A stretch of DNA of 64,000 nt from Algorimicrobium echini (lineage in GTDB: Bacteria; Bacteroidota; Bacteroidia; Flavobacteriales; Flavobacteriaceae). Both the position numbers and the translations under genes were made by a program. The stretch lies in contig NZ_FOVN01000004.1 in NCBI RefSeq assembly GCF_900115185.1, forward strand, positions 69,501-133,500. The letters are read 5' to 3'. The notes under the pieces are model-generated. The model ran no database searches. It was given only the letters and a program-made list of their open reading frames with translations, and was not told the origin of the DNA. Shown here one piece after another: positions 43,870-52,144 of the stretch. Positions within the stretch are counted from its first letter, which is position 1, and every line of letters begins with the position of its first letter.

Positions 43870-44874
43870 TTGGACGAAATCAAACAATTAGTAACCGATA
43901 TCAAGAAACGGAACTTTAAACCCATTTATTTTTTAATGGGTGAAGAGCCATATTATATTGACAAAATTTCCGATTATATTCAAGAAACCGTTTTAACAGA
44001 AGATGAACGTGGTTTTAATCAAATGGTCTTATATGGTCGTGATGTTACTATTGATGAAGTTGTAGGAAACGCCAAACGTTTTCCCATGATGGCTGAATAT
44101 CAGGTTATTATTGTTAAAGAAGCACAGGATTTATCCCGAACTATTGAAAATTTAGTAGAGTATGCAAAAAACCCGCAGCCATCAACCATTTTGGTTTTTA
44201 ATTACAAATACAAAACAATTGATAAGCGTAAATCGTTGTACAAGGCACTAAATAAAACTGCTATTGTTTACGAAAGCAAAAAATTATACGACAACCAAGT
44301 TCCGGGTTGGATAAACCGTGTATTGTCCGGTAAAAATTATAGTATCACACCAAAAGGTGCTCAAATGCTTACAGAATTTTTAGGAACAGATTTGAGTAAA
44401 ATTAGTAACGAATTAGATAAATTAATAATCGTTTTGCCTGAAGGTACTCAAATAACGCCAGAGCTGATAGAAGAAAACATAGGAATTAGTAAAGATTATA
44501 ATAATTTTGAATTGCACAAAGCCATTGGTTATCGTGATGTGGTTAAAGCGAATAAGATTATTAAATATTTTGGAGAAAACCCCAAGGATAATCCTATGGT
44601 TCTTACCGTTGGGTTTTTATACACCTATTTTAGCCGTGTATTACATTTGCATGGTTTGAAGGATAAATCATCCAGAAGCGTGGCAGCAGCATTAAAAATA
44701 TCACCCTATTTTACAGAGGAATATATTGTTGCAGCGCGTAATTATCCTATGAAAAAAGTAAGTGCAATTATCTCGGATTTACGTGCATTTGATGTCAAGG
44801 GGAAAGGTGTCGGTGCTAATGCTGTGCCTCAAAGCGACTTATTAAAAGAGCTCATGGTTCGTATCATGTATTAA
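43870..44874 (+). CDS. holA: DNA polymerase III delta subunit
   Basis: The 334-residue protein is the clamp-loader delta subunit, which opens the beta clamp. It has the family start DEIKQLVTDIKKRNFKPIYFLMGEEPYYIDKI, the AAA+ like region (VIIVKEAQDLSR, TILVFNYKYKTIDKRK), ITPKGAQMLTEFLGTDLSKISNELDKLI and the C-terminal collar domain. Homologues start at M-(D/E)-E, and here that position is a TTG (43870); an ATG at 43816 would add 18 residues that look non-native and leave only 51 bases to the divergent gene. Both starts are possible. Confidence 0.86.
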   Translation: MDEIKQLVTDIKKRNFKPIYFLMGEEPYYIDKISDYIQETVLTEDERGFNQMVLYGRDVTIDEVVGNAKRFPMMAEYQVIIVKEAQDLSRTIENLVEYAKNPQPSTILVFNYKYKTIDKRKSLYKALNKTAIVYESKKLYDNQVPGWINRVLSGKNYSITPKGAQMLTEFLGTDLSKISNELDKLIIVLPEGTQITPELIEENIGISKDYNNFELHKAIGYRDVVKANKIIKYFGENPKDNPMVLTVGFLYTYFSRVLHLHGLKDKSSRSVAAALKISPYFTEEYIVAARNYPMKKVSAIISDLRAFDVKGKGVGANAVPQSDLLKELMVRIMY

Positions 44875-44943
44875 CAGTTTTCTTTGTTTTTAACATGATA
44901 ACCCCATCCTTTAACATTTTTTATTAAACTTCCGTTAAACAGT

Positions 44944-44962
44944 CTTTCAAATTCGTTGAAAG
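44944..44962. promoter_or_regulatory. Inverted repeat upstream of the PfpI-like gene
   Basis: CTTTCAA (44944-44950) and TTGAAAG (44956-44962) are perfect complements around ATTCG. No T run follows, so it is not an obvious terminator for holA; an operator or leader hairpin for the downstream gene is possible. A further TTTAAC...GTTAAA repeat lies just upstream (about 44910-44939). Confidence 0.3.
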
Positions 44963-45017
44963 CCTAGATATCTATTATATTAAGGTAAACGAATTAATAA
45001 TCTTAAAAATACTTAAA

Positions 45018-45578
45018 ATGGAGAATTTAAATAAAAAGCGAGTAGCAATTTTAGCTACGAATGGTTTTGAAGAAAGTGAATTAAGAGAACCAAAAAAAGC
45101 ATTGGAAGAAGCAGGTGCTCATGTTGATATAGTGAGTCTTGAATCTGGAACTATAAAATCTTGGACAGATGGAAATTGGGGTAAAACCTATGAAGTCGAT
45201 AAAACATTAAATGGTGTATCTCATAGCGATTATAACGCGCTCATGCTACCAGGTGGTGTTATTAATCCTGATTTGTTGAGAAAAAATAAAAATGCGGTGA
45301 ATTTTGTGAAATCATTTTTTGAAAATCACAAGCCAGTAGCAGCTATTTGCCACGCACCTTGGCTATTAGCCGAAGCAGGTGTTTTAAAAGGAAGAAAAGT
45401 AACCTCTTATGACTCAATTAAAACAGATATTATTAATGCAGGAGCTAATTGGGTAGATGAAGAAGTTGTTGTAGACAGCGGATTAGTAACAAGCCGCTCA
45501 CCAAAAGATTTACCGGCATTTAATTCTAAATTAGTTGAAGAGGTTTATGAAGGTAAACATGAAGAACAGATGGCATAA
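45018..45578 (+). CDS. PfpI/DJ-1 family protein (YhbO-like)
   Basis: The 186-residue cytosolic protein is of the PfpI type. The conserved Glu-containing strand is in NGFEESELREP, and the nucleophile elbow AICHAPWLLAEA (Cys near residue 116, His next to it) with YDSIKTDIINAGANWVDEEVVVDSG follows the family order. Members have been described as proteases, glyoxalases or protein deglycases; the sequence cannot decide. It is monocistronic, with a strong terminator downstream. Confidence 0.9.
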   Translation: MENLNKKRVAILATNGFEESELREPKKALEEAGAHVDIVSLESGTIKSWTDGNWGKTYEVDKTLNGVSHSDYNALMLPGGVINPDLLRKNKNAVNFVKSFFENHKPVAAICHAPWLLAEAGVLKGRKVTSYDSIKTDIINAGANWVDEEVVVDSGLVTSRSPKDLPAFNSKLVEEVYEGKHEEQMA

Positions 45579-45596
45579 TATTTTTGTCAATCTTAT

Positions 45597-45630
45597 AAAA
45601 AACGCAAACCAAACGGTTTGCGTTTTTTTT
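45597..45630. terminator. Bidirectional terminator after the PfpI-like gene
   Basis: AAAAAACGCAAACC (45597-45610) pairs with GGTTTGCGTTTTTT (45615-45628) around a four-base loop. The A and T runs on both sides allow it to serve the two converging genes; the downstream gene's stop codon starts inside the T run. Confidence 0.85.
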
Positions 45631-46105
45631 ATGACTTTAAAGTTTCCAGTACTAAATTATAATCATACTGTAAATCTTCATGTAACGTTTTCACAATCTT
45701 TTCAATAGCTAAAATTTGTCTTTCGTAAATATTGGTAAGCGTTACATTTCGTGATATAGAAGGTGTCATGTTTTTTAAACATTCACAAAAATAGAGCAGA
45801 AGCTCAACTTCGGTTTCTTTCTTTAAGGAATAACGCGCGTACTTTTTTATGAGTCGCAAGATTTTACGAACACTTTTTTTAATATAGAAATAGCTGCTGG
45901 TATTTATGTTTGAAAACTGTAAATCGATTTCGTTTTTAACCGATTCTATATAACCTGTTTCATCATGAGATTCAAATAATAAATAGGTGAGTAGCTCTTT
46001 ATTTTCTTTTTTGAATTTAGACAACCGTAGCACCAATTCCATCAAATCTTTATTGGACTTATGTTGTAACTCTTTTTTTATGGTAACTACAGAAACAGCT
46101 TTCAT
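45629..46105 (-). CDS. Conserved hypothetical helical protein
   Basis: I do not recognise a named family. The 158-residue protein has no signal peptide or membrane segment and appears all helical. It is rich in Lys and Leu (NKDLMELVLRLSKFKKENKELLTYLLFESHDETGYIESVKNEIDLQF), with a basic middle (YIKKSVRKILRLIKKYARYSLKK). This style is common in flavobacterial cytosolic proteins. Its stop codon sits in the T run of the terminator. It stands alone, 95 bases upstream of no obvious partner. Confidence 0.65.
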   Translation of the reverse strand: MKAVSVVTIKKELQHKSNKDLMELVLRLSKFKKENKELLTYLLFESHDETGYIESVKNEIDLQFSNINTSSYFYIKKSVRKILRLIKKYARYSLKKETEVELLLYFCECLKNMTPSISRNVTLTNIYERQILAIEKIVKTLHEDLQYDYNLVLETLKS

Positions 46106-46200
46106 ATTAATTTCCCGTTAAAACGGGAATCTTTTAGTTTTATTAAATGCATGTAATCTCTCGAAAGAAAAAAGATTGTTTATTTTTATTCGGTTTAAAA

Positions 46201-46578
46201 TTAGTGCTTATCCAAAGAATACTTTCCAGGTCCAGTTAAAAATAGCACTAAAAATCCAACAAGATATAAAAGGGCTTTTTCTTTGGTATAAAAATCATCT
46301 TCTAAATGAACAATAAATGCAGCTACCAACATGGTTATGGTTGCAGGAATAGCTGCTAATTTGGTTTTATAGCCAATGATAATAAATATAGGAGCAATTA
46401 CTTCACCAATTAAGGCTAAAATTAGAGATGCTGTTGGGCCAACACCTATAGGGTCGCCAAATTCAATAGGACTTGTAAACAGGCGTTCTATTTTAGGAAT
46501 GCCATGAACGAGCATCATGCCAGAAATGCTAATTCTTAAAATAGCTAGAGCTAAATTGGTATAATTTTTTGTCAGCAT
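46201..46578 (-). CDS. DoxX family membrane protein
   Basis: The 125-residue protein has four hydrophobic segments, and the DoxX pattern is visible: LALAILRISISGMMLVHGIPKI at the start, LILALIGEVIAPIFIIIGYKTKLAAIPATITMLVAAFIVH in the middle, and a last helix LLYLVGFLVLFLTGPGKYSLD. DoxX proteins are integral membrane proteins linked to redox or sulfur metabolism in some species, but the function here is unknown. It is monocistronic. Confidence 0.88.
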   Translation of the reverse strand: MLTKNYTNLALAILRISISGMMLVHGIPKIERLFTSPIEFGDPIGVGPTASLILALIGEVIAPIFIIIGYKTKLAAIPATITMLVAAFIVHLEDDFYTKEKALLYLVGFLVLFLTGPGKYSLDKH

Positions 46579-46662
46579 AGGTTAAATTTTTTTGTGAAGC
46601 GATTATTAAAATAAAAGCATCATTGTTTTAGTTAGAGTTAGAGCTTAAATATACTAAAACAA

Positions 46663-46699
46663 AAAGACCTGATTGTAAATTTTTACAATCAGGTCTTTA
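46663..46699 (-). terminator. Long-stem terminator of the 2-oxoacid dehydrogenase gene
   Basis: AAAGACCTGATTGTAAA (46663-46679) and TTTACAATCAGGTCTTT (46682-46698) form a perfect 17-base-pair stem with a two-base spacer (loop of the inner bases), and a T run follows on the minus strand. Confidence 0.85.
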
Positions 46700-46723
46700 G
46701 ATAGTTGTTTTATAAAATATTGT

Positions 46724-49135
46724 TTATCTTAATTTTGGAAATTCATGCGGATTTGTTTCATGCATCAGGTTATAAACAGCTTCAAAAACATCTTCAACAG
46801 ATGGTTTAGAAAAATAATCGCCATCAGTTCCATAAGCTGGTCTATGGGCTTTAGCTGTTAGTGTTTCAGGTTTACTGTCTAAATATTTGTAGGCATTTTG
46901 TGTGTTTAAAACTTCGTTTAGAATAAAGGCTGAAGCACCTCCAGGAACATCTTCATCAATTACCATTAACCGATTTGTTTTCGCTACGCTTTTCACAATG
47001 TCATGGTTTAAATCGAATGGTAATAACGATTGTACATCAATAATTTCGGCACTAATACCAACTTCTAGTAATTCTTTAGCAGCTTGCTCAATTACGCGAA
47101 GTGTGGAGCCGTAAGATACTAACGTAATATCATTACCTTCTTGAATGGTTTCTACCACACCCAAAGGGGTTTTAAATTCACCGATATTGGTTGGCATTTT
47201 CTCTTTTAAACGGTAGCCATTTAAGCATTCTACTATTAAAGCAGGTTCATCACTTTCCAATAAGGTATTATAGAATCCAGCTGCTTTAGTCATATTACGT
47301 GGCACTAAAACGTGGATGCCACGAATTAAATGAATTACACCACCCATTTGTGAGCCAGAATGCCAAATACCTTCTAATCTGTGTCCTCTTGTTCTAATAA
47401 TTAAAGGTGCTTTTTGACGACCTTTAGTTCTGTATTGTAACGTTGCTAAATCATCACTCATAATTTGCAAGGCGTATAGAATATAATCCAAATACTGAAT
47501 TTCGGCAATTGGACGTAAACCACGAAGAGCCATACCAATACCTTGCCCTAAAATAGTAGCTTCACGAATACCAACATCTGATACGCGCAATTCACCATAT
47601 TTTTCCTGCATACCTTCCAGACCTTGATTGACATCGCCAATATGGCCAGCATCCTCACCAAAAATAAGCGCTTCTGGATACTTGCTAAAAATAGCATCAA
47701 AATTGTCACGGATTACTAAACGAGCATCTACGTTTTCGCTAGAATCATCATAAGTTGGTTTTACTTCTTTAATATTTAAAGCTGATTTTTCCGATTGTGA
47801 ATATAAATGCGAGCTGTATTTAGGTTGAACAACATCAATATAATTATTAATCCAAGAGGTTAATTGATCTTTAGTTTCCGATGTTTCATGCACAACATAA
47901 CGTAAGGCTTTACGAGCTGTAGATAGTATATCTTTTCGGATTGGCTCTGAAATTTCAGCCAAATCATTTTTTAGTTTTTCAATAAATACTTTGTTAGAAC
48001 TTGCTGTAGCAACGGTTTCTAATAAAGCTATCAATTCGTTTTGTTCGTTCTTTAAAGGTTGTGAAAATGCGGTCCAGGCTGCTTTTTTACCATCGCGAAC
48101 TTGCTTTTTTATGGTTTTTTCTAGAGCTGTTAAATCATCATCGGTTGCTATACCATTAGCAATAATCCATTCACGAAATTTAACATTACAGTCGTATTCA
48201 GCTTCCCAAGATAGTCGTGCTTCATTTTTGTAGCGCTCATGCGAACCAGAGGTAGAGTGACCTTGAGGTTGAGTTAATTCTTGAACATGAATTAAAACAG
48301 GTACATGTTCTTCACGAGCTACATTAGAGGCTTTTTGGTAGGTTTCAATTAAAGCTGGATAATCCCAACCCATAACGCGTAAAATTTCAAATCCTTTTTG
48401 GTCGTTTTCGCGCTGAAAGCCTTTTAATATTTCTGATATGTTTTCTTTGGTTGTTTGGTGTTTTGCATGAACCGAAATACCGTATTCATCATCCCAAACG
48501 CTCATAACCATCGGCACTTGTAATACGCCAGCTGCATTAATGGTTTCAAAAAACAAACCTTCACTAGTGCTGGCATTTCCAATAGTTCCCCAAGCTACTT
48601 CGTGGCCTTTGTTTGAAAAATTGGTGGTATCAATGCCTGTAACTTGTCTGTATATTTTTGATGCTTGTGCCAATCCTAACAAACGAGGCATTTGTCCAGC
48701 TGTAGGTGAAATATCGGCACTCGAATTTTTTTGCTCTAACAGGTTATTCCAGTTCCCATTTTCATCTAAACTCTGTGTAGCAAAGTGTCCACCCATTTGG
48801 CGACCAGCAGACATTGGTTCTTCTTTTAAATCCGTATTCCCATAAAGTCCGGCAAAAAACTGTTCAATGTTTAAAGCGCCAATGGCCATCATAAAGGTTT
48901 GATCACGATAGTATCCTGAACGAAAATCGCCATTTTTGAACGCTTTTGCCATGGCTAATTGCGGAACTTCTTTACCATCGCCAAAAATCCCGAATTTTGC
49001 TTTACCTGTCAATACTTCACGACGTCCTAACAAACTACACTCACGGGAAGTAACGGCTAGATTATAATCGTTTAAAACTTCGGTTTTAAAATCTTCAAAA
49101 GACAGGTCTTTATTTATTTCAGGATTTGCTTTCAT
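46724..49135 (-). CDS. Fused 2-oxoacid dehydrogenase E1 (alpha and beta) subunit
   Basis: The 803-residue protein joins both E1 chains in one polypeptide. The alpha part (about residues 1-400) has the thiamine diphosphate region WGTIGNASTSEGLFFETINAAGVLQVPMVMSVWDDEYGIS, where the classic GDG...NN is altered. The beta part (about 470-803) starts DNFDAIFSKYPEALIFGEDAGHIGDVNQGL and shows VSDVGIREATILGQGIGMALRGLRPIAEIQY, plus the late EAAKELLEVGISAEIIDVQSLLPFD. The substrate could be pyruvate or a branched-chain acid. A promoter and a terminator bracket it. Confidence 0.9.
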   Translation of the reverse strand: MKANPEINKDLSFEDFKTEVLNDYNLAVTSRECSLLGRREVLTGKAKFGIFGDGKEVPQLAMAKAFKNGDFRSGYYRDQTFMMAIGALNIEQFFAGLYGNTDLKEEPMSAGRQMGGHFATQSLDENGNWNNLLEQKNSSADISPTAGQMPRLLGLAQASKIYRQVTGIDTTNFSNKGHEVAWGTIGNASTSEGLFFETINAAGVLQVPMVMSVWDDEYGISVHAKHQTTKENISEILKGFQRENDQKGFEILRVMGWDYPALIETYQKASNVAREEHVPVLIHVQELTQPQGHSTSGSHERYKNEARLSWEAEYDCNVKFREWIIANGIATDDDLTALEKTIKKQVRDGKKAAWTAFSQPLKNEQNELIALLETVATASSNKVFIEKLKNDLAEISEPIRKDILSTARKALRYVVHETSETKDQLTSWINNYIDVVQPKYSSHLYSQSEKSALNIKEVKPTYDDSSENVDARLVIRDNFDAIFSKYPEALIFGEDAGHIGDVNQGLEGMQEKYGELRVSDVGIREATILGQGIGMALRGLRPIAEIQYLDYILYALQIMSDDLATLQYRTKGRQKAPLIIRTRGHRLEGIWHSGSQMGGVIHLIRGIHVLVPRNMTKAAGFYNTLLESDEPALIVECLNGYRLKEKMPTNIGEFKTPLGVVETIQEGNDITLVSYGSTLRVIEQAAKELLEVGISAEIIDVQSLLPFDLNHDIVKSVAKTNRLMVIDEDVPGGASAFILNEVLNTQNAYKYLDSKPETLTAKAHRPAYGTDGDYFSKPSVEDVFEAVYNLMHETNPHEFPKLR

Positions 49136-49154
49136 AGGTGACTAGGTATTTTTG

Positions 49155-49186
49155 CAAAGGTAGTTATTATAACTAATATTTACAAC
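49155..49186 (-). promoter_or_regulatory. Promoter of the E1 fusion gene
   Basis: On the minus strand GTTG (49186-49183, one mismatch from TTTG) is followed after 20 bases by TACCTTTG (49162-49155, exact TAnnTTTG). It lies 19 bases before the ATG at 49135. Confidence 0.6.
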
Positions 49187-49306
49187 GACCTGAACTGTTA
49201 TAAAATTGATTAATTATGAAATAAAAGGGGTTTTTATTGCATTTTTATCAGTAAATAAGCTTAAATTAGAAATCTGTTACAGATTCTGTAGTGATTGGGA
49301 AATTGT

Positions 49307-52144
49307 TTAATACCATCTTCTGGTAAATAATCCTAACAAGGTTTTAAAATCTAAGGTGACAATAAATCTGATTTTCTCGGCATATTGCGGTTGAGCTATT
49401 TCCCATCCTAAATTTGAATAAACAGGAAAATAGAGTTCAAAATAATCTTCAATTAAACTCACGCGAACACCAGTATCGTAAACAAATTCGGCACCAGTGT
49501 CATGATTTTTTACCAAACCAACATCACCATAAGCCAAAATATATTTCCAAATAGTCATGCTGCCATTTAAAGTGGTTATCCATTGGTTTGCAAAACTTGG
49601 TTGTAATTGCGACTTAAAACCGCCTTCAGCTATAATAAGTTGCTGACTAAATAATCCATCACTTTCCGAGCGTCCATAGTAATTGTAATCGAATAAATAA
49701 TCGGTTGGTCTATCTAGAGCAAAGCTAAAATAATCAGAATCCCTAAACGTTTTATTGTACAGAAAAACACCTGCAAAAAAACGTAAATTATACTGCCTAT
49801 TATTTTTGGTTAGCTTTCTGTACTCATAGTTTAAGGCGACCTTTCCAAATTTTTCAGAAAACTGCGTGTCTGCAAACCAAGAGGAATAATTTACCAAATC
49901 TTTGTCTATATGATTATAACGTAAATTAAGAACGCCATAGTTTGGTTGGTTGGTTTCGGAAGTTAATAAAGCAGAAGGATCTGAATCTCTATTAATATCT
50001 ACATAACGTAAGTTTAAGTAATGACGTTTGTTAGAGCGTAAATTATTTTTATCTCTAAACGAAAGCTGAACAGCAGGTGTGAATTTTCTGACAAACAAAT
50101 CCTCTGCATAACTAGAATAGCTTGCACCTACACCATAATTAATATTGAATAATGGTGAGGAATCATCAATATACTGAATGTAATTTAATGTTACAGATCC
50201 TGTAAGTGATTGTGATTTTAAACCATATTGTGGTGCTATTTTGTAATAAAAAGGTTTTCGTAACACGGTTTTATTGTAAGCTTTAACACCTAAAACAATA
50301 CCATCATAAATATTATTAAACTCCACAATTGGCATTAGGAAAATCTGATTGTAATCAGGATCTTCAATATCTTTTATTAATCTAATTTGTAAGGGTCTGT
50401 TAAAAAGAGCTTTGGTAAGTGTCTTGGTGTTATTCCGGACATTAAATTCAGGCACAATTTGATCGTGATTTAATACGACCTTGGTTGTTTGGGTATCGGG
50501 AATTGTAACGGTTAGGGAATCCTTAATACTATTTAACCAAATTTTAGACGTGACCGTTTTATCGGTAAATGAAAACAAGGAAATAGGGACACTTATATCA
50601 CTATTATTTTTAATGGTTACATGTATGGAATCGTTTTCGCGAATGGCTTTAGAAATGGTGTAATCAATATATTTTTTGGTGTGAATATAATCGGTAAAAA
50701 ACCACTCTAAATCTTTGTCAGTTTTTGATTTTACAAAGCGTTCAAAACGTTCGGTATTGACTTCTTTATGTCTATTTGTAATTAGAAATTCGGTGAGTAT
50801 AGAATCAACCAGTTGATTTCCCAAATAATCATTCATGTATTTTAAACCTACACCAGCCTTGTATTTGTTAGCTATATTTTCATTAAATTTTATTAATGAA
50901 TCCTTCGGCATGGTTAGTGGTTGGTCTATATTTTGGCGCGCCATGTGCATGTACAGAAAACTATATTGAGCATTGAAATCTAATTGCATAGCATGAAAAG
51001 ATTTAATACCCCAGATATTGGAAAGTGTTCCAGCTAATTTCATGTCTGGATAATTTTCATCTACATATTTCATTAAATAGTAGGTTTGAATTCCATCCAT
51101 TAACCATTGGTCCGTTCGCGGATTAATTAATAATATATTCTCTAAATAATTGCGAAGTCCTGTTTTTAAAATTTTCAATTCATACTGAAAGTGATCGGGA
51201 AACGGTCTGATAAAACTTGGTAATAAATTCAAACCGTAAATAGGGCTTTTTCTGTAATCAATATCTGATATTAATAAGCGTTCATGCGGATAGTCTCCTA
51301 AATTGTCGGTTAAAAATTGTACTATTTTGTCTGTTACCAAAGCCTTGTTCATGGCATTTAAATTCTCATCATCTACATTGGAGATTAATGTAAAGTTATC
51401 GGTTTCAATTTCTCGATATAGGGATAATTTATTTAGAAACAATTTGGAGTTCAAGCGGTTTTTACCTGAAAAAACAACTGTTTGATTGTCTTTAACGTGG
51501 TAATAATCAATTTTATCTAATTCAGATTCTATATAATAATTTAAAGGACAAGTAATTTCTAGCCGAATATCTGATTCAGGTACAAACATATCATCCAAAT
51601 CCTTATGGCTACTATATTGCCATTCGCCATTGTATACAGCAGGTGTTGCATACCAATACCGAAGGTTGTAGTCTCCATATGTGCTCACGCCATATCTTGT
51701 AAACTTATCGTTAGGAACTTGTACAATATAATTTAAATGGATGGTATAAGAGTTCTTTGGTAGTAAAGGAGTTTCTAATTCAACTTTAACAACATCAATA
51801 TGATCTTTAACACGGTCAAACTCTAATTCTACTTCGTTTTGGTGAATGGAAGTAATTACGGAATAGCCACGATCTTCATTTTTTGCAAAGTGAAATTCTG
51901 TTTTAAATTCTTCTGAAAAACGCTTGGCCAGCGGTGTGTTTTTGGTAGCAAAACTATTACTCCAATCATTTAAATAAATACTTTGAAGTGTATCGTTCGT
52001 TTTATTAAAATAGGTAATGGTTTGAGAAATTCGGATCTGATTTTTAGTCACATCAAAGGTTGCTTTAACATCCATGGTATTTTGTCCAAATACTACAATG
52101 CCAAAAAATAAAAAGATGCTACTAAATAGATTTTTAATGCTCAA
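49307..52144 (-). CDS. Pseudo-M1 peptidase fused to an outer-membrane beta-barrel
   Basis: The 945-residue protein has a signal peptide (about residues 1-20), an M1-like beta sandwich and gluzincin-like region (to about 490), Ig-like strands (about 490-560) and a C-terminal barrel (about 600-945) of alternating aromatic strands ending FTRRWY. Where an active M1 enzyme has HExxH and WLNEGxxTYY, this one reads RNYLE (331-335) and WLMDGIQTYY, so the zinc ligands are lost. It keeps the fold but is probably not a peptidase. The start is TTG at 52144, in a TTGA overlap with the upstream stop. Confidence 0.8.
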   Translation of the reverse strand: MSIKNLFSSIFLFFGIVVFGQNTMDVKATFDVTKNQIRISQTITYFNKTNDTLQSIYLNDWSNSFATKNTPLAKRFSEEFKTEFHFAKNEDRGYSVITSIHQNEVELEFDRVKDHIDVVKVELETPLLPKNSYTIHLNYIVQVPNDKFTRYGVSTYGDYNLRYWYATPAVYNGEWQYSSHKDLDDMFVPESDIRLEITCPLNYYIESELDKIDYYHVKDNQTVVFSGKNRLNSKLFLNKLSLYREIETDNFTLISNVDDENLNAMNKALVTDKIVQFLTDNLGDYPHERLLISDIDYRKSPIYGLNLLPSFIRPFPDHFQYELKILKTGLRNYLENILLINPRTDQWLMDGIQTYYLMKYVDENYPDMKLAGTLSNIWGIKSFHAMQLDFNAQYSFLYMHMARQNIDQPLTMPKDSLIKFNENIANKYKAGVGLKYMNDYLGNQLVDSILTEFLITNRHKEVNTERFERFVKSKTDKDLEWFFTDYIHTKKYIDYTISKAIRENDSIHVTIKNNSDISVPISLFSFTDKTVTSKIWLNSIKDSLTVTIPDTQTTKVVLNHDQIVPEFNVRNNTKTLTKALFNRPLQIRLIKDIEDPDYNQIFLMPIVEFNNIYDGIVLGVKAYNKTVLRKPFYYKIAPQYGLKSQSLTGSVTLNYIQYIDDSSPLFNINYGVGASYSSYAEDLFVRKFTPAVQLSFRDKNNLRSNKRHYLNLRYVDINRDSDPSALLTSETNQPNYGVLNLRYNHIDKDLVNYSSWFADTQFSEKFGKVALNYEYRKLTKNNRQYNLRFFAGVFLYNKTFRDSDYFSFALDRPTDYLFDYNYYGRSESDGLFSQQLIIAEGGFKSQLQPSFANQWITTLNGSMTIWKYILAYGDVGLVKNHDTGAEFVYDTGVRVSLIEDYFELYFPVYSNLGWEIAQPQYAEKIRFIVTLDFKTLLGLFTRRWY

